Shown here one piece after another: positions 18,592 to 26,849 of a stretch of DNA of 64,000 nt. The stretch covers positions 124,001 to 188,000 of the forward strand of contig JAAELQ010000116.1 of assembly GCA_024226515.1 (NCBI GenBank), in the 5' to 3' direction. Position 1 is the first letter of the stretch. Each line of letters opens with the position of its first letter. Below the pieces are notes generated by a model, which was not told the origin of the DNA, ran no database searches, and was given only the letters and a program-made list of their open reading frames with translations. The position numbers and the translations under genes were made by a program. The DNA is from a bacterium (GTDB taxonomy: Bacteria; Acidobacteriota; Polarisedimenticolia; Polarisedimenticolales; Polarisedimenticolaceae).

Positions 18592-20898
18592 TCAGGGCAC
18601 GAACTCGAACGTCGACTCGACGGACGGAGCCGAGACGCTCTCGCCGTCGTCGCCGTACGCCTGCACGGTGATGCTGTGCATGCCGAAGGAACCCAGGCCC
18701 TGTTCGCGAGACCACACCCCGGTCGGAGACGTGAGCGTCTCGAACATCTGGACCCCACCGTCGTACACGCGCACCGTGGAGTTCGGCTGCGCGTAGCCGC
18801 GGAAGTAGACGGGACCCGTGTTCGGCACGACCTGGCCGTCGGTGGGGGTCATCAGCCCCGGCGTCAGGGTGTGATGGCCGTCGATGCGCAGGCTCATCTC
18901 GGTGACGCCGTTGCGATCGTAGACGGCGCGCACGTCGTAGCCCACGGTTCCCGGCGGCGGCGCCAGGTCCGAGTACGTGGTCGCGTTTCCGGGGACGGTC
19001 GCGATCAACTCCAGCGTCAGCGTGATCGCATCCGTGCGATGGATGCGGAATTCGGAGATATCCGTGTCGGCGACCGGATCCCACGAGATGTCCACGCCCA
19101 CGCCGTTGACGTTCTTGGCCAGCAGCACGTCCGGTTCGGGCGCTCCGGCGTTCATCCTCCGGTTGCTGACCACCGCCCACTTCTGGCTGCCCGAGACGTC
19201 TTGGCCCTCGATCACGACCGACCACAGTCCGCGCTGCGGGTTGTCGACGACGATCTGTTCCACCGTGTCGATGGTGTTGCGCGCCGAGTTGCTCGCCAGC
19301 AGAGTCGGATCGGCCGCGGACAGGCTGAACGGATGCAGCGTCGCGCCGAACGGCGAGATCAGTCGCACGTCGAGATCGTTGATGATCGCGTCGCTGGCGA
19401 CCAGCGATCCCGGCGGATCGACCCAGGTCAGCGTGAGCTTCAGCGGCTCGCTGCCGTCGGAGACGTACAGCGGGTACGAGACGATCTCGTCGTCGGTGAC
19501 GGTCCCGGTCTTGATCAGCGTCTTCTGCGCGGAGTCGAACAGCACCGTGTTGACGGCAGCCTGGACGTTGAGGAAGCCGAAGCCGTACAGCGCGTCGGGC
19601 CCCTGCGGGCCGCGGTCTTCCGCCCCGTTGATCAGCAGGGCCTTCAGCTCGGCCGTCGACGGCCTCGCGCCGTTCAGCCGGAAGTACTGGTCGAGCACCA
19701 GCATGCCGCCGCCGGCGACCGAGGCGCTGGCGATCGACGAGCCGCTCATGTTGCCGTAGATCACGTCGCCCTCGACCCGGGCCGAGTAGACGCGTTCGCC
19801 GCGGGCCACGAGGTCGGGCTTGATGCGGCCGTCGTCGGTCGGCCCCCAGCAGGTGTAGTCGGTAATGACCTCGGAAAGCTCGCCACGGCCCGTGGATCCG
19901 ACGGTGAGGATGTTCTTGCCGGTGGCGTTGGGGTCGATGCAGTCGAAGTACGGATTCTCGTCCGGGTAGCCCGGCGTCCACGTGCCGTCGTGCGCGTCGT
20001 TGCCCGGGCCCTCGTTGCGATCGTCGCCCGCCGGGAAGACCACCAGGAACGTGTCGCCCCCGACGTCGGCGTCGTGGATGACCTCGTCGTAGAGACGCGC
20101 CTCGCTCATGTAGGCGCCGAAGACCTCCTGGCCGCCGGGGTTGCGCCAGCCGGGAGCGGCCGTGCCCGAGGGCTCGGGGTCGTACCACCAGCCGATGTCG
20201 TAGCTCCACGAGTTGTTCGCCACCGGGATCCCCTCGAAGACCGCGTCCTCGAGCTCGTTCTCGATGTTGTCGGTGTCCCAGGCCTTGATGGTCGCCTGGA
20301 ACGCCGATCCTCGCGAAAGCGTCGGCTCGGTCGGGGAGGCCCCGATTCCCGCGAGGACGCCGGCGATGTGTGTGGCGTGGTCCTGATTGCCCGTCGTGAA
20401 GTCGCCGAGCTGCAGGCGGTTGTAGAACTCCGGATGCGTCAACAGCGGGATGCCGGGCTCCCACATGCCGACCGTGAAGCCGACGCCGCTCAGCAGGTAC
20501 GGCTGGTACCACAGCTCGATGACGTGGTGTTCCTCGTTGGTCGCGTACCCCGCGGGGACCTTCCTGGCCGGTCCGAGGTCGACGAACTCGACCTGGTCGT
20601 GCGTTCCCAGATGCGAGATCGCTCCGCGATCGACAAATGCCCGCAGCACGCGGAATCTGTCGAACAGTCGCTCTTCGGTGATGCGGCCATCGACACCGGC
20701 GAGGATCCCCTCGGCCCGCGCACGGCTCGCGCCTTCATCGAACAGGATCGCGACGTGGACGTCCCCCGACTCGGCGTCGACGGCGTATTCCGGAATCGGT
20801 CCCGACACGAGGATGTCCCGCGCACGAATCTCTTCGCCGACCGCTCCGGTCGTCATGAGTGAGGCGGCGAGGACGACGGAGAACAGCTTGGCCCGCAT
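18592..20898 (-). CDS. Secreted S8 (subtilisin-like) peptidase with substituted catalytic Asp
   Basis: 768 residues. The ATG at 20898 follows AAGGGGGTAG; a signal peptide ends near residue 21. After a propeptide-like region comes the S8 domain (about 135-420). His174 is in DHATHIAGVLAG, Ser388 in GNMSGSSIASASVAG, and VANNSW supplies the oxyanion Asn. The catalytic Asp motif (usually VAVxDTG) reads TVGMWEPGI, with Glu147 in place of Asp. A jelly-roll/P-domain-like stretch follows, then a fibronectin type III domain (about 590-685) and an Ig-like C-terminal domain with PTDGQVVPNTGPVYFRG. The Glu may leave reduced activity or none. It is divergent from the 21092 gene. Confidence 0.9.
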   Translation of the reverse strand: MRAKLFSVVLAASLMTTGAVGEEIRARDILVSGPIPEYAVDAESGDVHVAILFDEGASRARAEGILAGVDGRITEERLFDRFRVLRAFVDRGAISHLGTHDQVEFVDLGPARKVPAGYATNEEHHVIELWYQPYLLSGVGFTVGMWEPGIPLLTHPEFYNRLQLGDFTTGNQDHATHIAGVLAGIGASPTEPTLSRGSAFQATIKAWDTDNIENELEDAVFEGIPVANNSWSYDIGWWYDPEPSGTAAPGWRNPGGQEVFGAYMSEARLYDEVIHDADVGGDTFLVVFPAGDDRNEGPGNDAHDGTWTPGYPDENPYFDCIDPNATGKNILTVGSTGRGELSEVITDYTCWGPTDDGRIKPDLVARGERVYSARVEGDVIYGNMSGSSIASASVAGGGMLVLDQYFRLNGARPSTAELKALLINGAEDRGPQGPDALYGFGFLNVQAAVNTVLFDSAQKTLIKTGTVTDDEIVSYPLYVSDGSEPLKLTLTWVDPPGSLVASDAIINDLDVRLISPFGATLHPFSLSAADPTLLASNSARNTIDTVEQIVVDNPQRGLWSVVIEGQDVSGSQKWAVVSNRRMNAGAPEPDVLLAKNVNGVGVDISWDPVADTDISEFRIHRTDAITLTLELIATVPGNATTYSDLAPPPGTVGYDVRAVYDRNGVTEMSLRIDGHHTLTPGLMTPTDGQVVPNTGPVYFRGYAQPNSTVRVYDGGVQMFETLTSPTGVWSREQGLGSFGMHSITVQAYGDDGESVSAPSVESTFEFVP

Positions 20899-21050
20899 GG
20901 CTACCCCCTTGTAGTCTCGTTAATATGCCAAGGATTCGCCGTCCCGTGGGGTAAAACTGCACCGCAATAGAAGAAATAAAAGACGCTTTTTGCGGACTGC
21001 GCGTCCGATGACACCACGAAACAGGTGGCGCGACGGCGGAACCTCGGGGA

Positions 21051-21063
21051 AATACAATGTATT
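21051..21063. promoter_or_regulatory. Palindromic AT-rich motif with possible -10
   Basis: AATACA-A-TGTATT is a perfect 6-bp inverted repeat in an otherwise GC-rich area, 28 bases before the ATG at 21092. It contains TACAAT, a fair -10 hexamer. It could be an operator overlapping a promoter for the 21092-22149 gene pair. No clear -35 is seen. Confidence 0.3.
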
Positions 21064-21091
21064 GGGTCCGGGACGGGGCGAGGGGTACGTG

Positions 21092-22144
21092 ATGGGGCCG
21101 ACTCTGCGGGGTGTGTTGTCGTCGCTGGCGCTGGGCGTGGTCCTCTGCGCGACGGCGGGCCCACTGGAGGCCTCGTGCGCCAACTTCGCCCCGCTGAGCA
21201 GCATCCCGCTGGTCGGGCCGCGAAGCTACATCTGGACCGAGGAACTGTTCGAGCCGACGTACGACTTCCCGCCGTACGTCCTGGACTACACGCCGCCGTT
21301 CAGCCCCGCCATCCGCGGTGTGTGGTGGCGCCTGGGAACCGGCAACCCGGACCTCGGTGCCGGCGACGACAGCGGCAACTTCAACTTCATCGCGGCGAAC
21401 GACCTGTACTTCTACGGACCGGGGGCGTACGGCTCGTACTTCGGCGGCAACTTCTTCAGCGGGTGGGGCGCCAGCTTCAGCATCGACGGTTGCATCGGTC
21501 CCGGCAACTGCACCTGCCTGCTGTTCGTCGATGTGACCGCCGACGATACGTTTCTCGCGCTCGTCGGCGCGCGCGCGAACCTCTCCGAGAGCACCGAGTT
21601 CGATCTGCCGGGGAGCGACGGGTCCGGGAACGCCGCGCCGATCATTCTGCGCAAGCTCGACAAGCCGACGATCGTCCATACCGAACGCAACCCGGACACG
21701 CTCGATCTGGACTTGATCGCGGTCAAGGTGGGACCGCCCCGGGGGATCTACGACACCGGACCCTGCGCGTGCGCCGAGGGGGCGTCGTTTCGCATCTACG
21801 GCATGCTTCTGCCGCGCGGTTCGCCTCCCCCGGACTCGCGAAACCTCTCGTCGGGCTGGGCGTTGATGAAGACGGCCGCAGGCACCGACCAACCCTCGAC
21901 GCTGGTGGGCAAGGGAGTCGCCCTGCGTTCCGCTTGCGGCGCGTCCGACCACGATCTGTACCTCGCGGCGTTGATCGAGTTCAATACCGTCGAGCGCGGT
22001 TCGGAGCCGTTCACGTCGATGTTGCGCGTGTCCAGCAACTCGACGCGGATCGAGTGCGGGCCGAACGCCGTCGAGCTGCCCGAGCGACCGGAAGAACCGC
22101 GACGTCCGCGCGCCGTGCGTCCGCGCGGAAAGCGGCGGAGGTAA
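21092..22144 (+). CDS. Secreted hypothetical protein
   Basis: A 350-residue protein. The ATG at 21092 (or the adjacent GTG at 21089) opens a signal peptide, MGPTLRGVLSSLALGVVLCA, ending near ATAGPLEA. The mature part has several Cys residues, including the cluster CIGPGNCTCLLF, and is rich in Gly, Asp and aromatic residues, as in beta-sandwich secreted proteins. The last 25 residues are basic and Pro-rich (RPRAVRPRGKRRR). It matches no family I recognise. It is 4 bases upstream of the cytochrome-monooxygenase-TPR gene, so the two probably form an operon and may act together outside the cytoplasm. Confidence 0.8.
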   Translation: MGPTLRGVLSSLALGVVLCATAGPLEASCANFAPLSSIPLVGPRSYIWTEELFEPTYDFPPYVLDYTPPFSPAIRGVWWRLGTGNPDLGAGDDSGNFNFIAANDLYFYGPGAYGSYFGGNFFSGWGASFSIDGCIGPGNCTCLLFVDVTADDTFLALVGARANLSESTEFDLPGSDGSGNAAPIILRKLDKPTIVHTERNPDTLDLDLIAVKVGPPRGIYDTGPCACAEGASFRIYGMLLPRGSPPPDSRNLSSGWALMKTAAGTDQPSTLVGKGVALRSACGASDHDLYLAALIEFNTVERGSEPFTSMLRVSSNSTRIECGPNAVELPERPEEPRRPRAVRPRGKRRR

Positions 22145-22148
22145 CGGA

Positions 22149-24335
22149 ATGAAGCGCCTCGTCACGGCTCTGTGCATCGGTCTGGTCGGGTCGGTCGTCG
22201 TGGCGCGAGGTGCGGAGCCGCCGACGTTCAACCGCGACGTGGCGCCGATCCTGTACCGTAGCTGCACTCCGTGTCACCGCCCCGGCGAGTCCGGACCGTT
22301 CAATCTGGTCACCTACAACGACGTACGCAAGCGCGGGCGACAGGTCGTGGAGGTCACGCAGAGTCGGTTCATGCCGCCCTGGCTTCCCGAGCCGGGCCAC
22401 GGGGAGTTCCTCGGCTCGCGTCGGCTGAGCGACGCCGAGGTGGACGCGTTCGCGAACTGGGTCTCGGGTGGCATGCCCGAGGGCGCCGCGGACCATCTCC
22501 CGCCGCTTCCGGAATTCATCGACGGCTGGGCGCTGGGCGAGCCGGACCTGATCGTGCGCATGCCCGAGGCCTACACGCTCGAGCCCGAGGGCTTCGACGT
22601 CTTTCGCAACTTCGTTTTTCCTGCCGACGTCGATCGGCCGCGCTGGGTTCGCGCGGTGGAGTTACGCCCGGGAAACCCGAAGCGCGTGCACCACGCGGTG
22701 ATGCGCGTCGACCCGACGTTCTCGTCGCGCCGCCGAGCCGAGCGCGAGGCCGGCATGGGTTTCGGCAGCATGAACATGGGTGACGCCGAGGCGCCGGGGG
22801 GACACGTCGTCTCGTGGACACCGGGCATGTACCCGTACGCCGGCGCCGACGACATCGCGTGGAAGCTCGAGCGCGGTGCGGACATCGTCTTGCAACTGCA
22901 CATGCTGCCCAGCGGAAAACCCGAGCCGATCCGGCCGTCGATCGGGTTCCACTTCGCCGGCGAGCCGCCCTCCAAGCAGTTGTGGACGTTGATGCTGCGC
23001 GCGCGCGACATCGACATCCCGGCCGGCGAGGCGAACTACCTGCGCACCGACCAGTACGTGCTGCCGACCGACGTCGACATCGTCAGCGTCTACCCCCACG
23101 CGCACTACCTGGGACGCGACATTCAGGGCTACGCCACCCTGCCCGACGGCACGCGGCGCTGGCTGGTCCGGATCAAGGACTGGAACTTCGACTGGCAGGA
23201 CCAGTATCGCTACGTCGAGCCGGTGCGCCTGCCTGCGGGATCGACCGTGCACATGCACTACGTGTACGACAACTCGGCGGAGAACCCGCGCAATCCCACG
23301 CACCCTCCGGAGCGCGTCGTCGGCGGCACGCAGTCGACAGACGAGATGGGCTCGCTGACGTTCGAGCTGTTGCCGCGCACCGAGGGGGACCTGGAGCAGA
23401 TCAAGCAGGCGATGCTCGAGCAGGATCTGGAAAAGGACCCTGGCGACTGGCTCACGCATCACAACCTCGGTGTCATGCTGCAGACGCGCGGAGACCTGGA
23501 AGGCGCGATCCGTCACTACCGGAGAACGCTGGAGCTCAACCCGCCGCGCACGGCCGCCTACAACAACCTCGGTGTTGCGTTGCAGGGTCTGGGCCGCCGG
23601 GAAGAGGCGTTGCAGACCTATCGTCGCGCGCTGGAATACAATCCGCATTACTCCGACGCGCACTTCAACATGGGCAACGTGTTGCTCGAGCTGGGACGAC
23701 CGCAGGAGGCGGTGCAGCAATTCGAGGCCGCGATCGCGGATCAGCCGTACTACGCGAAGGCGCACTACAACCTGGCGCTCGTGCTGCAACGACAGGGTCG
23801 GGTCGCGGAGGCGGTCGAGCATCTGAGGCTCGCAATCGAGTCCGCGCCGGACGATGCCGAGGCGCACAACAACCTGGGCAGCGTCCTCGCCGGTCAGGGC
23901 CGAATGGAGCAGGCCGAGCAGAGCTTCCGCCGCGCCGTCGAGCTCGATCCGCAATTGCACGAGGCGCACGAGAACCTGGCCGGCGTTCTGCTGCAGCAGG
24001 GCTGGGTCGCTGCTGCCATCGAGCGTTACCGTCTCGTGCTGGCGCTCGACCCAGGGGCCGAGGATGCGAAGTACAACCTCTCGATCGCCCTCGAGTTGAT
24101 GGGGGAACTCGAGCAGGAGCTCCGCGGCGGCGAGCGAGCGCTGGCCTCGATGAGCTCGCCGGACCCGGCGCTGCTGGCGGGGCTGGCCTCGCTGCACGCG
24201 GCGGCCGGCAACAACGATCGAGCGCTAGCCCTGGCCCAGGACGCGTTGAAACGGGCGGACGCGGCGGGCTCGACCGAGCTGGCGGCGCGAATTCGCGGGG
24301 AAATGCGGCGTTTTCGCCGGGCCGCGGAGCGCTGA
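22149..24335 (+). CDS. Cytochrome c / copper type II monooxygenase-like / TPR fusion
   Basis: 728 residues, ATG at 22149 behind GGAGGTAACGGA. A signal peptide (1-22) is followed by a cytochrome c-like domain with CTPCH at 39-43. Residues about 130-410 resemble the copper type II ascorbate-dependent monooxygenase fold (peptidylglycine hydroxylase family), with candidate copper ligands in KRVHHAVMRVD, LQLHMLPSG, YPHAHYLG and VHMHYVYD. The C-terminal half (about 435-720) is at least seven TPR units (AAYNNLGVALQGLGRREEAL is one). The architecture suggests a periplasmic copper oxidase with a built-in electron entry and a protein-binding scaffold. Such fusions occur in uncharacterised Acidobacteriota proteins. 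Substrate unknown. Confidence 0.82.
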   Translation: MKRLVTALCIGLVGSVVVARGAEPPTFNRDVAPILYRSCTPCHRPGESGPFNLVTYNDVRKRGRQVVEVTQSRFMPPWLPEPGHGEFLGSRRLSDAEVDAFANWVSGGMPEGAADHLPPLPEFIDGWALGEPDLIVRMPEAYTLEPEGFDVFRNFVFPADVDRPRWVRAVELRPGNPKRVHHAVMRVDPTFSSRRRAEREAGMGFGSMNMGDAEAPGGHVVSWTPGMYPYAGADDIAWKLERGADIVLQLHMLPSGKPEPIRPSIGFHFAGEPPSKQLWTLMLRARDIDIPAGEANYLRTDQYVLPTDVDIVSVYPHAHYLGRDIQGYATLPDGTRRWLVRIKDWNFDWQDQYRYVEPVRLPAGSTVHMHYVYDNSAENPRNPTHPPERVVGGTQSTDEMGSLTFELLPRTEGDLEQIKQAMLEQDLEKDPGDWLTHHNLGVMLQTRGDLEGAIRHYRRTLELNPPRTAAYNNLGVALQGLGRREEALQTYRRALEYNPHYSDAHFNMGNVLLELGRPQEAVQQFEAAIADQPYYAKAHYNLALVLQRQGRVAEAVEHLRLAIESAPDDAEAHNNLGSVLAGQGRMEQAEQSFRRAVELDPQLHEAHENLAGVLLQQGWVAAAIERYRLVLALDPGAEDAKYNLSIALELMGELEQELRGGERALASMSSPDPALLAGLASLHAAAGNNDRALALAQDALKRADAAGSTELAARIRGEMRRFRRAAER

Positions 24336-24356
24336 ATTCGGGCCTAGGCGCCCCCC

Positions 24357-24371
24357 AAAACAGCCTGTTTT
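24357..24371 (+). terminator. Short inverted repeat after the TPR gene
   Basis: AAAACAG-C-CTGTTTT is a perfect 7-bp inverted repeat 21 bases after the stop codon, ending in TTTT. The stem is AT-rich and the one-base loop is too tight to form as drawn, so it may be a weak terminator or a protein site. A second T-run (GTTTTTC) follows 25 bases later. Confidence 0.3.
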
Positions 24372-24527
24372 CCCAATTCGCCCCCGGAGGTAGTTTTTCT
24401 TCGCCTCGGGACCCGCGAGTTTGGGGTAAATTCAGCAGGCGAGACATGGGGGAGGGCGCGCCGAACGCGATCGCGAGTCGGCCGGCGTCATCCTTAACAC
24501 GGGATGTTCCTGAAAGAAGGGGAAGGC

Positions 24528-26819
24528 ATGGGTTCTCCGCGTCGTTGGTTTGTGTACGGGATCGGTCTGGTGCTGCTGGCGACTCTGTCGGCTACGGCTG
24601 CCGAACTGCCCGAGGGATTTCGACTCGAGCCCGTCCTGACGGGACTGACGTCACCGTCGGACATGGCGGCGACTCCGGACAGTCGCATCCTGATTACCGA
24701 ACGAACCACCGGTAACGTGCGTGTCGTGCGTTACGGAGAGCTCGACGCCGCGCCGCTGTGCAGCGTGCCGGTCAACTCGGCCGACGACGGCGGACTGCTC
24801 GGCGTTGCCGTCCATCCGGCGTTCGCGCGCAACGGTTGGATCTACCTCTACTACACGACGCCGGCGCCCAGCGTGAACCGCGTCAGCCGCTTCACGGTCG
24901 AGGGCAGCAGCTGCTCGGCGGCGACGACGATCGTCGCCGACCTCGGCGCAGGCGCGCCGCAGTTGAACAACGGCGGTGGGCTGAGCTTCGGGCCGGACGG
25001 CAAGCTGTACGTCGGCACGGGTGACGTCGGTACGGCCACGAACGGTCAGGCCGACGTGTTGCGGGGCAAGGTGCTGCGTCTCAACGACGACGGCACGGTC
25101 CCGGCCGACAACCCCAACGCGGGCAGCGCGATCTACGCGCACGGCGTGCGCGACGGACGCAGCGTCTCCGTCAATGCCTCGGGTCAGGTCTACGTGATGG
25201 ACGCCGGCGACGACGGCGCGGCGGCGCACGACGAGGTCGGCCACGTCCCGGCCGGCGGCAACCTGGGCTGGGCCTCGGTGACCGGATCGGACGGTCCGGG
25301 CGGGTTCGACGATCCGCTGCACGCCGAGCTGCCGACGCTGGGCTACTCCGGCATGCATGTTTATGGCGCGACGGCGTTCCCCGATCTGGCCGCCGACGGG
25401 AACGACAGCGACCACGACAAGTGGGGCGCCGACGGGGCGCCGGGCCTGCGGCTGGTCGACGACGACGGCGACGGCGTCTGCGTCAGCTCGCAGAACGGCG
25501 GCGCGGTCTGCACGGCAAACGCGCAGTGCGAGCCGGCCGACGCCAACGAGATCACGTATTGTGAGTTCCGCGACGAGGCGGACGAGTACTGCCCGGGCGG
25601 CACGCCGTACGGCGACGACAAGTGCGGATCCACGGGCCTCGCCGGTGTGGACGAGCCGGACGAGTCGTACCTCAACACGCTGTTCGTCGCGTCGGGCAGC
25701 AAGATCGAGCGCGTGGTTCCGACGGGCGCCGGCCTCGACGAGCTCTCGTCCAAGTCGACGTTCATGGACTCGACGGCCCTCGGCGACTGCCCGACGGGCT
25801 GGGTCGACGTGATGGGCGGCAACGACGGCTGGCTCTACGCGCTGACCGCGGGCGGCGGCCTGTACCGCGTCATCTACGACGCGACGCCGGGACCGCGCGA
25901 GGTATCCGGACCAGGCAGTCACTTCCCGCTGCGCGTCGAGAAGGGTGCGACCGACAGCCAGGTCGAGCTCTACTGGGAGGATCTGCGCGACGACGGCAAG
26001 CAGCCGCTGGGAGACGCCACGACCCTGACGCCGGGCGAGCGCTCCTACGTCGTCTGGCGCGGCGATATCGGTAGCTTCAGCTCCCACACGGCCGTCGCCG
26101 GACTCGACGGCATCACGGGAACCGAGGTCAACAGCGCACTGCGAACGACGACCGCCGACGTGACGCCCGGTACGGGCCAGTACTTCCTCGTCTCGGCCGA
26201 GGCCGACAATCTACGCGGCACGCTCGGCGCCGACAGCGACGGAGCGGCGCGCTCCGGTATCGGCCTCGTCGACATCTGCAACGACGCCGGGTTCTTCAAG
26301 GCGCCGGGCTGGGCCGCGTTCACCTGCGGACTGAACTTCACGCTGCCGACGGAGTTCGAGGAGACGCGCGCGTTGTACGACCTGCGCGGTCAGGTGGTCG
26401 TGATGGACTTCGCCGCGCGCTGGTGCGGCCCGTGTCACTGGGAGGCCGACGACCTCGAGGGCGTGTGGCAGGACTACAAGGAGCGTGGGGTCAAGGTGAT
26501 CACGGTGCTGATGGACGAGGACTTCCAGACGATCGACTGGGCCGGTCGTCCGGGTATCCCGGAGTGTCGCCTGTGGGGCGATCGCTCGTCCGGGCCGGAT
26601 CACACGTTCGAATGCCTGACGGACACCAGCCCCGCGCAGCAGGCCTGGCCGCGATACTTGGTGACGGGCGGGCTGCCGCGGACCGTGATCATGGACAGGG
26701 GCATGCGTGTAGCGCACACCTTCGGCGGTTGGAGTCAACCGCCGGGCACCGGCGCAGAGGACGCGGTGCGGCAGAAGCTCGACGAACTCGTCGGCGCAAC
26801 CGATCAGTGCCTCCACTGA
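24528..26819 (+). CDS. PQQ glucose/sorbosone dehydrogenase-like propeller fused to thioredoxin
   Basis: 763 residues; ATG at 24528 after AAGAAGGGGAAGG (an in-frame ATG at 24504 is less likely). A signal peptide ends near residue 26. Residues about 30-460 form the six-bladed propeller of soluble quinoprotein dehydrogenases: GLLGVAVHPAFARNGWIYLY, GLSFGPDGKLYVGTGD and YAHGVRDGRS. The catalytic-base motif, normally HNGG, reads LNNGGG with Asn147, so sugar oxidation may be lost. A Cys-rich Asp insert lies near 310-370. The C-terminal domain (about 605-760) is TlpA-like with FAARWCGPCHWE (Cys633, Cys636). It ends 30 bases before the TonB receptor, in the same direction. Confidence 0.85.
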   Translation: MGSPRRWFVYGIGLVLLATLSATAAELPEGFRLEPVLTGLTSPSDMAATPDSRILITERTTGNVRVVRYGELDAAPLCSVPVNSADDGGLLGVAVHPAFARNGWIYLYYTTPAPSVNRVSRFTVEGSSCSAATTIVADLGAGAPQLNNGGGLSFGPDGKLYVGTGDVGTATNGQADVLRGKVLRLNDDGTVPADNPNAGSAIYAHGVRDGRSVSVNASGQVYVMDAGDDGAAAHDEVGHVPAGGNLGWASVTGSDGPGGFDDPLHAELPTLGYSGMHVYGATAFPDLAADGNDSDHDKWGADGAPGLRLVDDDGDGVCVSSQNGGAVCTANAQCEPADANEITYCEFRDEADEYCPGGTPYGDDKCGSTGLAGVDEPDESYLNTLFVASGSKIERVVPTGAGLDELSSKSTFMDSTALGDCPTGWVDVMGGNDGWLYALTAGGGLYRVIYDATPGPREVSGPGSHFPLRVEKGATDSQVELYWEDLRDDGKQPLGDATTLTPGERSYVVWRGDIGSFSSHTAVAGLDGITGTEVNSALRTTTADVTPGTGQYFLVSAEADNLRGTLGADSDGAARSGIGLVDICNDAGFFKAPGWAAFTCGLNFTLPTEFEETRALYDLRGQVVVMDFAARWCGPCHWEADDLEGVWQDYKERGVKVITVLMDEDFQTIDWAGRPGIPECRLWGDRSSGPDHTFECLTDTSPAQQAWPRYLVTGGLPRTVIMDRGMRVAHTFGGWSQPPGTGAEDAVRQKLDELVGATDQCLH

Positions 26820-26849
26820 TTCGCGCAAGCTAGGAAAGGAACCCTCCAG

